Source: Roseiarcus sp963806935 (GTDB lineage: Bacteria > Pseudomonadota > Alphaproteobacteria > Rhizobiales > Beijerinckiaceae). Taken from it: a stretch of 64,000 nucleotides of DNA. The notes beneath the pieces were generated by a model. That model made no database searches and had not been told where the DNA came from. It saw nothing but the letters and a program-made list of their open reading frames with translations. Below are positions 8,600-16,488 of the stretch, in pieces. The stretch is taken from positions 186,001 through 250,000 of the forward strand of contig CAWEAT010000002.1 in the NCBI GenBank assembly GCA_963806935.1, read 5' to 3'. A program made the translations under genes and the position numbers. Position 1 is the stretch's first letter. Each line of letters opens with the position of its first letter.

Positions 8600-8980
8600 A
8601 TGTGCGACTATTCGTTGGAGATGTATGGATCGCGTCCCGCCCGTGAGGGCGAACTGTACACGACGACGCGTTTCCCTAGCGGTTCGATCGGCTTCGCCTC
8701 GGCAGGCGACCCCCGAACCGCAGTTTGCATGCAGTGCGACACCAAGGTGATGCTGACCGATATTCCGCCTGCGTTGCAGACGGCGTTGCGCGTCGGCGCG
8801 GAGGCGGAAACGACCTTCGCTCAGCGCGAGGCCGGCCTTTATCGCGACGGTCTCAGGTTGGCGGACGGGCGTTTTGTCTCGTTGCAGGATCTGCAGCCTG
8901 GCATTCACGCCTATGTGCCGGCGCTGCTCGAGCGCGATGCGCTGAAGGGCCTGGCGAAGACGCCGGAAGCCGTGGACTAA
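8600..8980 (+). CDS. Conserved hypothetical protein starting MCDYSL
   Basis: A 126-residue soluble protein. The N-terminal MCDYSLEMYGSRPAREGE pattern is seen in a small conserved family of alphaproteobacterial proteins without known function. One CxxC pair (CMQC, about residues 47-50) may bind metal. The central part is rich in Ala and Glu, and the rest has the look of a small alpha/beta fold. AGGAG lies 7 bases before the ATG, which decides the start. The 169-base spacer upstream holds no recognisable gene. No function is proposed. Confidence 0.72.
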   Translation: MCDYSLEMYGSRPAREGELYTTTRFPSGSIGFASAGDPRTAVCMQCDTKVMLTDIPPALQTALRVGAEAETTFAQREAGLYRDGLRLADGRFVSLQDLQPGIHAYVPALLERDALKGLAKTPEAVD

Positions 8981-9156
8981 AACCGACGGCCATCGATCCC
9001 GTCGGCGGCCCGACCGCAGTCTTGCGCGCGCCTCTGAGCTGGGGCGCCGCGCAAGCTGCGGAAGGCGCTTTCTGCGCCCGGAAATCGGGCGATATGGATC
9101 GATTTTCCCAAGTCATGCCTGCGCAGAGCGTGCGACGCTGAAATACGCGTCCACGC

Positions 9157-9616
9157 TCATGACGTCGGGGGCGGGCCTCGTTTCGAGGGATAGCCGAGCG
9201 CGGAATCGCGTTGTCGCGTGTAGCCTGCCGCCTTCGGAAGATCGTCTGAGAATTTCACCCAGGGCAATTTCATCTCCCAGTAGGCGTGGGCCTGAGGTTC
9301 GAATCGCTCCGGATGGTCCAGGAACCCAATCGACACATAAAGCTCGTTGTCGAGCCCTTCGTCGCGGTAGGCGATGGACGTCCCGCAGTCCGGGCAAAAT
9401 GTTCGAACGACGCCTTTCGTCTTCGAAAACGATTTGGGCGCGCCGCGAGTGAGCCGGAACTCGTTGGGCCGATAGCCGACCCAGACATTCAGGGGACCGC
9501 CGACCGCCCGGCGACAGTCGTCATCGTGATCGTAGCAGATCCAGAACGGGTCGCCGCGTAAGCTCCGCCGCGATGGCGCCGCAAAAGCACGCGCCGGTTT
9601 CGACTCTCTCGGTCAT
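9157..9616 (-). CDS. GFA family Cys-zinc protein (frameshifted)
   Basis: The coding sequence is split by one extra base near 9553-9558. Read across that point it gives a 152-residue GFA (glutathione-dependent formaldehyde-activating-like) protein: MTERVETGACFCGAIAAEL at the N-terminus, then GDPFWICYDHDDDCRRA, then FCPDCGTSIAYRDEGL. The CFCG, C..DC and CPDCG cysteines are the paired zinc ligands of the family. The C-terminus is intact and ends at a TGA at 9157-9159. Members bind zinc and small thiol adducts; most lack proven formaldehyde activity. The break is most likely a sequencing error. Confidence 0.75.
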
Positions 9617-9886
9617 CGGATTTTTTGCTTCCTGGAAAACGGAAATTGTGGTAGGCTCCTCACCATGCCCCGGGAGAAATCCACGCTGCGGGCGTGAGTT
9701 TAAATGCGGCGAGGCCAAGAGGAACCAAAAACGGCCGGCAGTCGGCGCAACTCGTTGAAAAGGCTCATTTCCGCCAAGGGAAAAGAAGCCGATACAAGCC
9801 TTTTTCTTTGATCGCCTTTGCTGGCCCTTGGCTGGCTTTTGCTGGATTTGGCTAAGTTTCGCCGTGGTTTGGAAGAGCGGCCCGCC

Positions 9887-10885
9887 CTAGCCGCCAAGGC
9901 GGGAGATGATGTCGCGCAGCGGCGTGCCGCCAAAGGCCGAGGTGACGAAGTCGTTATGGTCGACCGACCCGGCGTCGACGAAGGCGACGACGCCCGGGGT
10001 CAGCGACGCCGGCAGGCCGCTCACGGTGGCGATCCCGTCGGCCTCGATCTCGGCTCGGATCGCCTCGTTGTCCGCCCGGGTCGAGGTCGAATAGGCGCTG
10101 ACGAAGAAGCCGTTGCGGCCGGGGCCCTCGACCCACCGGGCGAACTTGTCGCGCTCGCCATAGAGCGCGTCGAGCAGGACGACGCCGCGGATGCGGCTCT
10201 GATCGCCGCCGACCGCGAGCGAATAGGCCGCGGGCAGATAGCCGCCGCTATAGGCGGCGATGACCACCGGCATGCGGCGGAACGCGCCCCGCGCGTTGGG
10301 ATAGAGCTCGCCGAGCTTCGCCTCCGCCTCGCCGAGGAAGGAGGCGAACCCGTCCGGCGACCAGAACCGCCCGGCGCTCGAATCCTGGGCGTCGACTGCG
10401 AGCTGCGGCGCGACCAGCACCGCGTTGAGGCCCGAATCGGCGAGCTGGCGCACGATCTGCTGCCGGGCGATGACGTCGCGCGACAGCGTCGCCATGTTGC
10501 CGTGAAAGAAGACGATGATCACCCCCGGCCGGGCGGGATCGAAGGACTGCGGCGCCGCGAGCAGCACGCTGCGGTCGCTGTAGGTCTGGTCTTCCCAGTG
10601 GATCCCGCCCCGCGGCGAGGAATGGCCCAGCCGGCCATTGTCGTCGACATCCAGGAACGGCCGGGTCTTGCCCGTCTCCTGATAGTTCGGGATCAAACCA
10701 TGGTAGGGGAAGGCCGAGTGCTCGAACGAGGCGAGCTGGACATTGGCGCCGTCGATCGACGTCACGCCCGTGGATCATGGCCGGGCGCGGACGGGCGGGG
10801 TCGGACCGGCGCAGTCGGCCGTGAGCAGGGCCGCGCCAAGCGCCAGACCCACCGATTGCGTCCGCCCGAAAAGACGACCGTGCAT
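9887..10885 (-). CDS. Exported alpha/beta-hydrolase-like protein (in-frame TGA)
   Basis: The main frame (9887-10765, 292 residues from a GTG) has an alpha/beta-hydrolase layout: VIIVFFHGNMATLSRD as the oxyanion region and VVIAAYSGGYLPAAY with the G/A-x-S-G-G nucleophile elbow, and a late His in VDAGSVDHNDF. In the same frame upstream, starting at the ATG at 10885, are 36 codons forming a signal-peptide-like segment (MHGRLFGRTQSVGLALGAAL, then a Cys), separated from the body by one TGA at 10775-10777. The whole was probably one exported or lipoprotein hydrolase; the stop is either an error or a real nonsense change. If real, translation could only begin at the GTG, without export. Confidence 0.7.
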
Positions 10886-10992
10886 GGCCCGATCCTTAAC
10901 AATCCATTGGCGGCCCCAAAAGACCCTTTTCAAAGCCGGCTTACAAAATCGTGAAGAACCTGGTCACGCCATCCCCAAGAGCCGAAAGCCCC

Positions 10993-11517
10993 CTAGACGC
11001 CTTCGAGATCGTCCCCGGTACGCCGCGAGTGGTAGGCGAAGCGATCGGCCAACGCCAGGAACAGCGTCGAGAACACAAAGGTCACGTGAATCCCCACCAG
11101 CCAATAGAGCTCGCGGTCGGATTGATGCTCGATATTCATGAAGCCCTCGAGCAGCTTGATCCCCGAAATGGCGACGATCGAGGCCATCAGCTTGAGCTTC
11201 AGCTCGCTGAAGTCGATCTGCGAGATCCAGTGTGGTCTTCCGTCGTTTTCGCGCACCGCGACCGGCGCGACAAAATTGGCATAGCCGGACAGAAAGACGA
11301 TAACCACGAGCGAGGCGGTCAGCGTCATGTCGACGATCGCCAGGTCCGAGAGCAGGACATCCTCGTCACTCATATTGGTCAGTTGAGTGAGCATCTGATA
11401 GAGGTGCAGGCCGCTTTTGTACATCAAGGCGACGAGGCTGACCGCAAGAGCGAGATAGAGCGGGGCCAGCAGAAATCGGCAAGCGAACAGCAAACGCTCA
11501 AACGCTTCCTTGATCAT
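10993..11517 (-). CDS. UPF0114 / YqhA family membrane protein
   Basis: A 174-residue inner-membrane protein with predicted transmembrane segments at about residues 12-33, 66-87, 108-126 and 137-157. The family pattern DLAIVDMTLTASLVVIVFLSGY (split here by its membrane helix) and the Trp/Ile-rich loop before FSELKLKLMASIVAISGI are characteristic of YqhA/UPF0114 proteins. No biochemical role is established for the family. GAGGGA precedes the ATG. It is a monocistronic gene flanked by a hydrolase and mtnP on the same strand, with spacers of over 100 bases. Confidence 0.85.
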   Translation of the reverse strand: MIKEAFERLLFACRFLLAPLYLALAVSLVALMYKSGLHLYQMLTQLTNMSDEDVLLSDLAIVDMTLTASLVVIVFLSGYANFVAPVAVRENDGRPHWISQIDFSELKLKLMASIVAISGIKLLEGFMNIEHQSDRELYWLVGIHVTFVFSTLFLALADRFAYHSRRTGDDLEGV

Positions 11518-11648
11518 CGGTCCCTCGAGGTTTCAGAGATCGTCAAGCGACAATCGCTGCGCCGCACTCGTCTCGGAATGCACTCATCTAGTTTGAATGT
11601 CCGAAGTCATGCAAGCCGAAGGGCGGACTGGCGCGGATCGCGAGACCT

Positions 11649-12528
11649 TCAGGCGGCGCGAAGCACGCGTCCGGCGACCGCGTCGAGCTTTTTCACAACC
11701 TCCGGATCGCGATTCGGAGGTTGAGTAATGATGGCGAACTCGAGCGAGCGGTCCGATCCGACCGGACAGGCCTCGTGATCGGCCGGAAAGTCGCGCAGGG
11801 TGCGCGCGACGACCGCGCTTGCCCGATCCGCGTTGTCCGCCATGACCTTGATCACCGCTGCGACATCGACCGCGCCATGTTCTTCGTGCCAGCAGTCATA
11901 ATCGGTGACCATGGCGACCGTCGCGTAGGAGATTTCCGCTTCGCGCGCCAATTTCGCCTCCGTCGCCCCCGTCATGCCGATGACATCGGCGCCGCGCGCC
12001 TGAAAGCCGATCGAACTCGGCGAGCGACGAAAACTGTGGACCTTCGATGCAGACGTAAGTTCCTCCTTCACGGAAGGGAACGTTCTCGGCTTTGGCCGCC
12101 GCGACGAGGCGGCGGCGCAGCAGCGGAGCGATCGGATGCGCCATCGAGACATGCGCGACGCAGCCGTCGCCGAAGAAGCTCGTCTGGCGCCGATAGGTGC
12201 GGTCCTCGAACTGATCGATCATCACGAACATGCCGGGATAGAGGTCGCGGTGAAACGATCCGCAGGCGGAAAGCGCGATGATGTCGGTGACGCCGACCCG
12301 CTTCAAGGCGTCGATATTGGCGCGATAGTTGATTGTCGAAGGCGACAAGCGATGCCCACGGCCGTGGCGCGCGAGGAACACCGCCTGCGTCTGGCCGACG
12401 CGTCCGAATCGCAGCGAGTCGGAAGGATCGCCCCACGGCGTCGCGATTTGCTCTTCGCGCAGGTCGGTCAGGCCGGGAAGATGATAGACGCCCGAGCCTC
12501 CGATCACTCCGACGATTGCCTTGACCAT
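11649..12528 (-). CDS. mtnP: S-methyl-5'-thioadenosine phosphorylase (frameshifted)
   Basis: MTA phosphorylase splits methylthioadenosine, a polyamine-synthesis by-product, into adenine and methylthioribose-1-phosphate for methionine salvage. The N-terminal part shows GVIGGSGVYHL, the phosphate-site FLARHGRGHRLSPSTINYRAN, LSACGSFHRDLYPG and YVCIEGPQFSSLAE. The frame then breaks at an extra base at 12014-12015 and continues as GADVIGMTGATEAKLAREAE, a typical nucleobase-site region, to the end. Removing one T restores ES-I-G-F-QARG-AD, which matches family spacing exactly and gives 292 residues. The break is therefore very likely an error and not gene decay. It stands alone between YqhA and the cytochrome bc1 genes. 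Confidence 0.88.
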
Positions 12529-12681
12529 GGGGCCCCCCTCTTCGTCGAGCCGCTTTATTTCCGAGCGGCGACGCCTTCACTCGAAGCGCGCCGGACTGAC
12601 GCCGCCGTGGCGTGAGATCGAACGGCAGCGTGCGCCGAACGCGACCGGGGTTGAACCGGGGTCAGGGCCAGCCGCGGGCCG

Positions 12682-13512
12682 CTAATGCACCCACTCCCAG
12701 ATCCGCTTCTTGGTGAAGTAAAGCAGCGTCGCCAACACCAAAAGGAAGATCAGCACCCGAAGGCCGATTCTCTTGCGCTCGACAAGGTTGGGTTCTGCCG
12801 CCCAACTTAGAAACGCGGCAACGTCCTTGGCGTAATTATCCAGCGTCGGGGGCGTGCCATCCTTGTAGTCAACGGCGCCGTTGGTGATCGGCTGCGGCAT
12901 CGCGATCTTGTGCCCGGGGTAGTATAAGTTCCACTGCAGGTCGTCCGGCTTCGTATAGCCGGTCAGGATCGCGTGGATGTAATCGGCGCCCATCTCCTGA
13001 TATTCCAGGCCAGGCAGCGCGTCGAAGACAAACCATGGAAAGCCGCGCTCGTATTTCAGCGCCTTGGCCAAGAGCGCCATATCCGGAGGCGCCTTGCCGA
13101 GCGCCGCGGCCGCGGCCTGATCGTTCGGATAGGCTTCCGGACGAGGGATGAGGTCGGCCGGCGTCGCAGGACGCTTGAAGATTTCGCCTTTATCGTTCGG
13201 TTCGGCGTTGGTGACCTGGTAAGTCGCGGCGAGCGTCTTGACCTGATCCTCGCTGAAGCCGGGACCGTCAGGATCGGCGAGGGTGCGGAAGGGAATACTG
13301 AGCGCGTGACAGGTGCTGCAGACTTCCTTGTAGACCTGGAATCCGCGCTGCAGTTGCGCCTTGTCGTAAATTCCAAACATGCCGGAGAAGGACCAGTCCT
13401 GTCGAGGCGGGTTAGGTTGGTCGGCCGCCCCCTGCGCGAGCGCGGCAAGCCCGCTCGTGGCGACGAGCGCCATGGCCGCGAAGGCGAGGGCCGAGAACTT
13501 GACACGGATCAT
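12682..13512 (-). CDS. petC: Cytochrome c1 of the cytochrome bc1 complex
   Basis: A 276-residue membrane-anchored c-type cytochrome. A cleavable signal peptide (residues 1-28, hydrophobic with Ala-Leu-Ala end) is followed by the haem-attachment motif CSTCH (about residue 66) and the Met ligand region GHKIAMPQPI (about 198-207). A C-terminal helix near residues 250-268 anchors it in the membrane, facing the periplasm. It passes electrons from the Rieske protein to soluble cytochrome c. It lies 29 bases after cytochrome b, with which it is clearly cotranscribed. In Bradyrhizobium-like relatives b and c1 can be one fused gene; here they are separate. Confidence 0.95.
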   Translation of the reverse strand: MIRVKFSALAFAAMALVATSGLAALAQGAADQPNPPRQDWSFSGMFGIYDKAQLQRGFQVYKEVCSTCHALSIPFRTLADPDGPGFSEDQVKTLAATYQVTNAEPNDKGEIFKRPATPADLIPRPEAYPNDQAAAAALGKAPPDMALLAKALKYERGFPWFVFDALPGLEYQEMGADYIHAILTGYTKPDDLQWNLYYPGHKIAMPQPITNGAVDYKDGTPPTLDNYAKDVAAFLSWAAEPNLVERKRIGLRVLIFLLVLATLLYFTKKRIWEWVH

Positions 13513-13541
13513 GGTTGGAATTCCTCGGGAGCGGTCGCGCA

Positions 13542-14795
13542 TCAGCCGGCGGCGACCGCCGCAGTCTTCGTCTTCGCCAGCACCGCGTCGGCAATCGACG
13601 TCGGGATCGGCTTGGTCTTCTCGGTAAAGCTCAGAACAGGCATGATGATGAGGAAGAAAGCGAAATAACCGAAAGTGAAAATGCGCGCGATCAACGCCAG
13701 CCCCTCCGTCGGCTCTTGCGAACCGAGATAGCCGAGACCGATACAGATCAGAACAAACACCCAAAAGAAAAAACGGTATGCCGGCCGGTACTTCGCGGAC
13801 TTGACCGGCGACCGGTCGAGCCATGGAATCAAGGCAAGCACGACGATCGCAGCGAACAGCACGATCACGCCCATGAGCTTGTTCGGGATTGCGCGCAGCA
13901 TTGCGTAGAACGGCAGCAAGTACCATTCAGGCACGACGTGCGCCGGCGTCGCCAGCGGATTGGCGATATTCGAATTGTCCGCATCGAGGAGATAGTTGGG
14001 AATATAGAAGACGAGCCAAGCGTAGAGGATCAGAAAGACCGATAGGCCCAGCACGTCCTTGATCGTCGCGTAAGGGGTGAAGGCGACCGTGTCTCGCTCT
14101 ACATTTTTGACTTCAACTCCGTCCGGGTTGTTCTGCCCGGCGACATGCAACGCCCAGACATGCAGCCCGACGAAAGCGGCGATGATGAACGGCAGAAGAT
14201 AGTGGAGCGAAAAGAATCGAGTGAGCGTTGGCCCGCCGACCGCAAATCCGCCCCACAGCCAATGGGCGATCGAGTTCCCGACCCACGGGATTGCCGAGGT
14301 GAGATTGGTGATGACGGTCGCGCCCGCGAAGCTCATCGCACCCCAGGGCAAAACGTAACCCATGAATGCGGTCGCCATCATCAGGAAGTAGATGATAACG
14401 CCGATAATCCACAGCAGCTCGCGCGGCGGCTTGAAGGAACCATAGTAGAGGCCGCGAAACATATGAATATAACCGGCGAGGAAGAACAGCGAAGCGCCGT
14501 TCGAATGCATGTACCGGATCATCCAGCCGTAGTTGACGTCCCGCATGATCGTGTCATTGATCGACGAAAACGCCAGAGTCGCAGACGGGACGTAATGCAT
14601 GGCAAGCACAACGCCGGTGACGATCTGAGCAACCAGCATGAAGGATAGAATTGCGCCAAACGTCCACATGTAGTTCAGGTTGCGTGGAACCGGATAGGCG
14701 ATAAACGAGGAATGAACCAAACCCATCAAGGGAAGACGCGATTCGAACCAACGCCCGATTGCGCTTTTGGGAACGTAAGTCGAGGGGCCGCTCAT
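13542..14795 (-). CDS. petB: Cytochrome b of the cytochrome bc1 complex
   Basis: A 417-residue integral membrane protein with eight helices that holds two b haems and both quinone sites. Recognisable landmarks are the LNYMWTFG helix-A region, MHSNGASLFF and VLPWGAMSFAGATVITN (Qo-site region), and the PEWYLLPFYAML motif, whose PEW(Y) is diagnostic for the quinol-oxidation site. The gene is the first of petB-petC as seen here. Normally petA (Rieske iron-sulfur protein) precedes it in the operon; the 416 bases upstream contain no Rieske sequence. Length and sequence are otherwise normal. Confidence 0.96.
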   Translation of the reverse strand: MSGPSTYVPKSAIGRWFESRLPLMGLVHSSFIAYPVPRNLNYMWTFGAILSFMLVAQIVTGVVLAMHYVPSATLAFSSINDTIMRDVNYGWMIRYMHSNGASLFFLAGYIHMFRGLYYGSFKPPRELLWIIGVIIYFLMMATAFMGYVLPWGAMSFAGATVITNLTSAIPWVGNSIAHWLWGGFAVGGPTLTRFFSLHYLLPFIIAAFVGLHVWALHVAGQNNPDGVEVKNVERDTVAFTPYATIKDVLGLSVFLILYAWLVFYIPNYLLDADNSNIANPLATPAHVVPEWYLLPFYAMLRAIPNKLMGVIVLFAAIVVLALIPWLDRSPVKSAKYRPAYRFFFWVFVLICIGLGYLGSQEPTEGLALIARIFTFGYFAFFLIIMPVLSFTEKTKPIPTSIADAVLAKTKTAAVAAG

Positions 14796-15211
14796 GTCAT
14801 GGGTCTCTGATTGTCGTTAGGGCTATGAACTGGCGTATTGGGGTCGCCCGAGGCGCCGCCCGGCAACATCAACTGCGGCGGCGGCAGTCGGATCGGCTGA
14901 CAGGCTGCCCACGCAAGTTGGTCCATCGATGGTCGCAGCGCTAGTCAATTCAACCCTCAACGTTCATCCCGGCGCGGCGCCCACGGGCATCACGCGATGT
15001 CGGGCTGTCTATCCGGCAACTGCCCCCACATTGCAACCGGCGCGGTTCCGGCGTCGTCGATCATTGCGCCTCGGCGCAGGTCAACGTTCGACGCGGTTTT
15101 TCGCATTGATCGAATTGGATGTCCATAGGCGAGAGCGACGCAAAGGCGCGGTTTGCGGCGCGCGACGCGGCCCTTTCGTTTTTTGCCCGGCGCTTGTAAT
15201 TGCGAGGCGCC
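14796..15211. other. Intergenic region between petB and trmL; no Rieske gene
   Basis: This 416-base spacer separates divergent petB and trmL. It lacks any CTRLGC or CPCHGS Rieske motif on either strand, and is too short for petA. A minus-strand open frame from 14931 to 14812 (39 codons, MDQLAWAACQ start) ends exactly on petB's start with an ATGA overlap, but no family is recognised. The region otherwise probably holds the promoters for both genes; no clear -35/-10 pair was identified. Confidence 0.5.
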
Positions 15212-15709
15212 ATGGCCGAGCCGCCCCCGCCTCTCCTGCTCGCGTTGTTTGAGCCCGATATCGCCCAAAACGCGGGTGCGATGATACGCACCTGCGCCTG
15301 TCTTGGCGTCGACGCGGCCATCATCGAGCCGGCAGGATTTCGAATCAATGACAGCCGCTTCCGGCGCGGCGGGATGGACTATCTCGACGCCTTGACGATC
15401 ACAACTCACAATTCCTGGACTGAGTTCGCGGCCTGGCGGGCGTCCAACCGGCGCCGCCTCGTGCTATTGACCACGAAGGGCGAAACCTGTCTTTGGGATT
15501 TTGCCTTTCGTGAAGGGGATATCATTCTCGTGGGACGTGAGTCGGCCGGAGTGCCCGAGGCCGTCGGCGCGTCGGCCGACATGAGGCTCGTCATCCCTAT
15601 TCGGCCCCGGCTGCGCTCCCTCAACGTGGGCGTCGCCGCGACAATCGCGCTCACCGAAGCTTTACGGCAGCTTGATCGCCTGCCCTCGATGATCGAGCGG
15701 AGGCGGTGA
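15212..15709 (+). CDS. trmL: tRNA (cytidine(34)-2'-O)-methyltransferase TrmL
   Basis: A 165-residue SPOUT-class methyltransferase that 2'-O-methylates the wobble base of leucine tRNAs. The N-terminal ALFEPDIAQNAGAMIRTC (about residues 10-27) is the conserved substrate-side motif 1. The C-terminal trefoil-knot SAM site reads ILVGRESAGVPEAV (about 106-119) and RLRSLNVGVAATIALTEALRQ (about 135-155), with Asn-Val in place. An in-frame TTG 12 bases upstream is unlikely to be used because the ATG gives the family length. It is divergent from petB and followed by a response regulator after 56 bases. Confidence 0.93.
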   Translation: MAEPPPPLLLALFEPDIAQNAGAMIRTCACLGVDAAIIEPAGFRINDSRFRRGGMDYLDALTITTHNSWTEFAAWRASNRRRLVLLTTKGETCLWDFAFREGDIILVGRESAGVPEAVGASADMRLVIPIRPRLRSLNVGVAATIALTEALRQLDRLPSMIERRR

Positions 15710-15765
15710 GGCGTGGCGGCGATGGTCAGATCAGCAATTCCCGCCCCGACGCGCTGGAGGAAACG

Positions 15766-16434
15766 ATGAGCGAGGGGAGCGCCTTTCGCGTCCTCATTGC
15801 CGATGACCATCCGCTCGTCGTCGGCGGGTTGCGTCAGGCGGTGCTCGCGGCGGCCCCGGACGCCAAGATCGCGGTTGCGCATGATTTCGACAGCATGGCC
15901 GCGGCGCTTGAAGCCTCGCCCGACACCGATCTCGTGCTGCTCGATTTGACCATGCCTGGGGTCCGAGGCTTTTCCGGACTCTTGTTCCTGCGTTCGGAGC
16001 GTCCCTCCACTCCGGTCGTCGTCGTTTCGGGAAATGAAGACCGCGCTGTCATCCGCCATTGCATGGAATTCGGCGCGTCGGGCTATATTCCGAAGTCGAA
16101 TTCGCTTGAAACCATGCGCGCCGCGATCGCGCAGGTGCTCGAGGGCGGTCGATGGACGCCGCCCGATTTCGATCCGGCCTCCCAGGCCAACCGCGAGTCG
16201 AGCGCCATGGCGCGACGACTTGCTTCGCTGACCCCGCAGCAAATCCGGGTTTTGATGATGTTGTCGCAGGGTCTGCTCAACAAGCAGATCGCCTACGAAC
16301 TCAGCGTCTCCGAGGCGACCGTGAAGGCCCACGTGTCCGCGATTTTGCAAAAGCTCGGCGTCGAGAGCCGGACGCAGGCGGTCATACTGGCGACCAAGAT
16401 CGAAACGGCCCAAGAGTTGCTGATCGCGTCATGA
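15766..16434 (+). CDS. NarL/FixJ-type response regulator
   Basis: A 222-residue two-domain regulator. The receiver domain (about residues 8-125) has the acidic pair in IADDHPLVVGGL, the phospho-acceptor Asp in LVLLDLTMPG (about residue 61) and the conserved Lys in YIPKSNS. The C-terminal LuxR-type helix-turn-helix includes LTPQQIRVLMMLSQGLLNKQ and ELSVSEATVKAHVSAILQKL (about residues 152-200). There is no histidine kinase gene nearby, so it is an orphan. It is tail-to-tail with acs; in Pseudomonas and Vibrio related regulators (ErdR, CrbR) control acetyl-CoA synthetase, so control of acs is a reasonable inference. Confidence 0.92.
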   Translation: MSEGSAFRVLIADDHPLVVGGLRQAVLAAAPDAKIAVAHDFDSMAAALEASPDTDLVLLDLTMPGVRGFSGLLFLRSERPSTPVVVVSGNEDRAVIRHCMEFGASGYIPKSNSLETMRAAIAQVLEGGRWTPPDFDPASQANRESSAMARRLASLTPQQIRVLMMLSQGLLNKQIAYELSVSEATVKAHVSAILQKLGVESRTQAVILATKIETAQELLIAS

Positions 16435-16488
16435 CGGTCGGCCGCCCGTTGGGCTGCCGCGACTGAAGGCCAGACTGAAGATTTCAGG

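Noticed and set aside
9617..9886. Possible small RNA or repeat in the gap containing TTTGCTGG and TTGGCTGG strings
   Set aside because: Only short direct similarity, no stable hairpin and no known RNA family pattern could be seen.
12640..12667. Direct repeat ACCGGGGT-TGA-ACCGGGGT between mtnP and petC, considered as an operator or terminator
   Set aside because: It is a direct and not inverted repeat, short, and next to no start codon.
14812..14931. A 39-codon frame ending on the petB start, considered as a Rieske remnant
   Set aside because: It contains none of the Rieske cysteine/histidine motifs; the ATGA overlap alone is not enough to call a gene.
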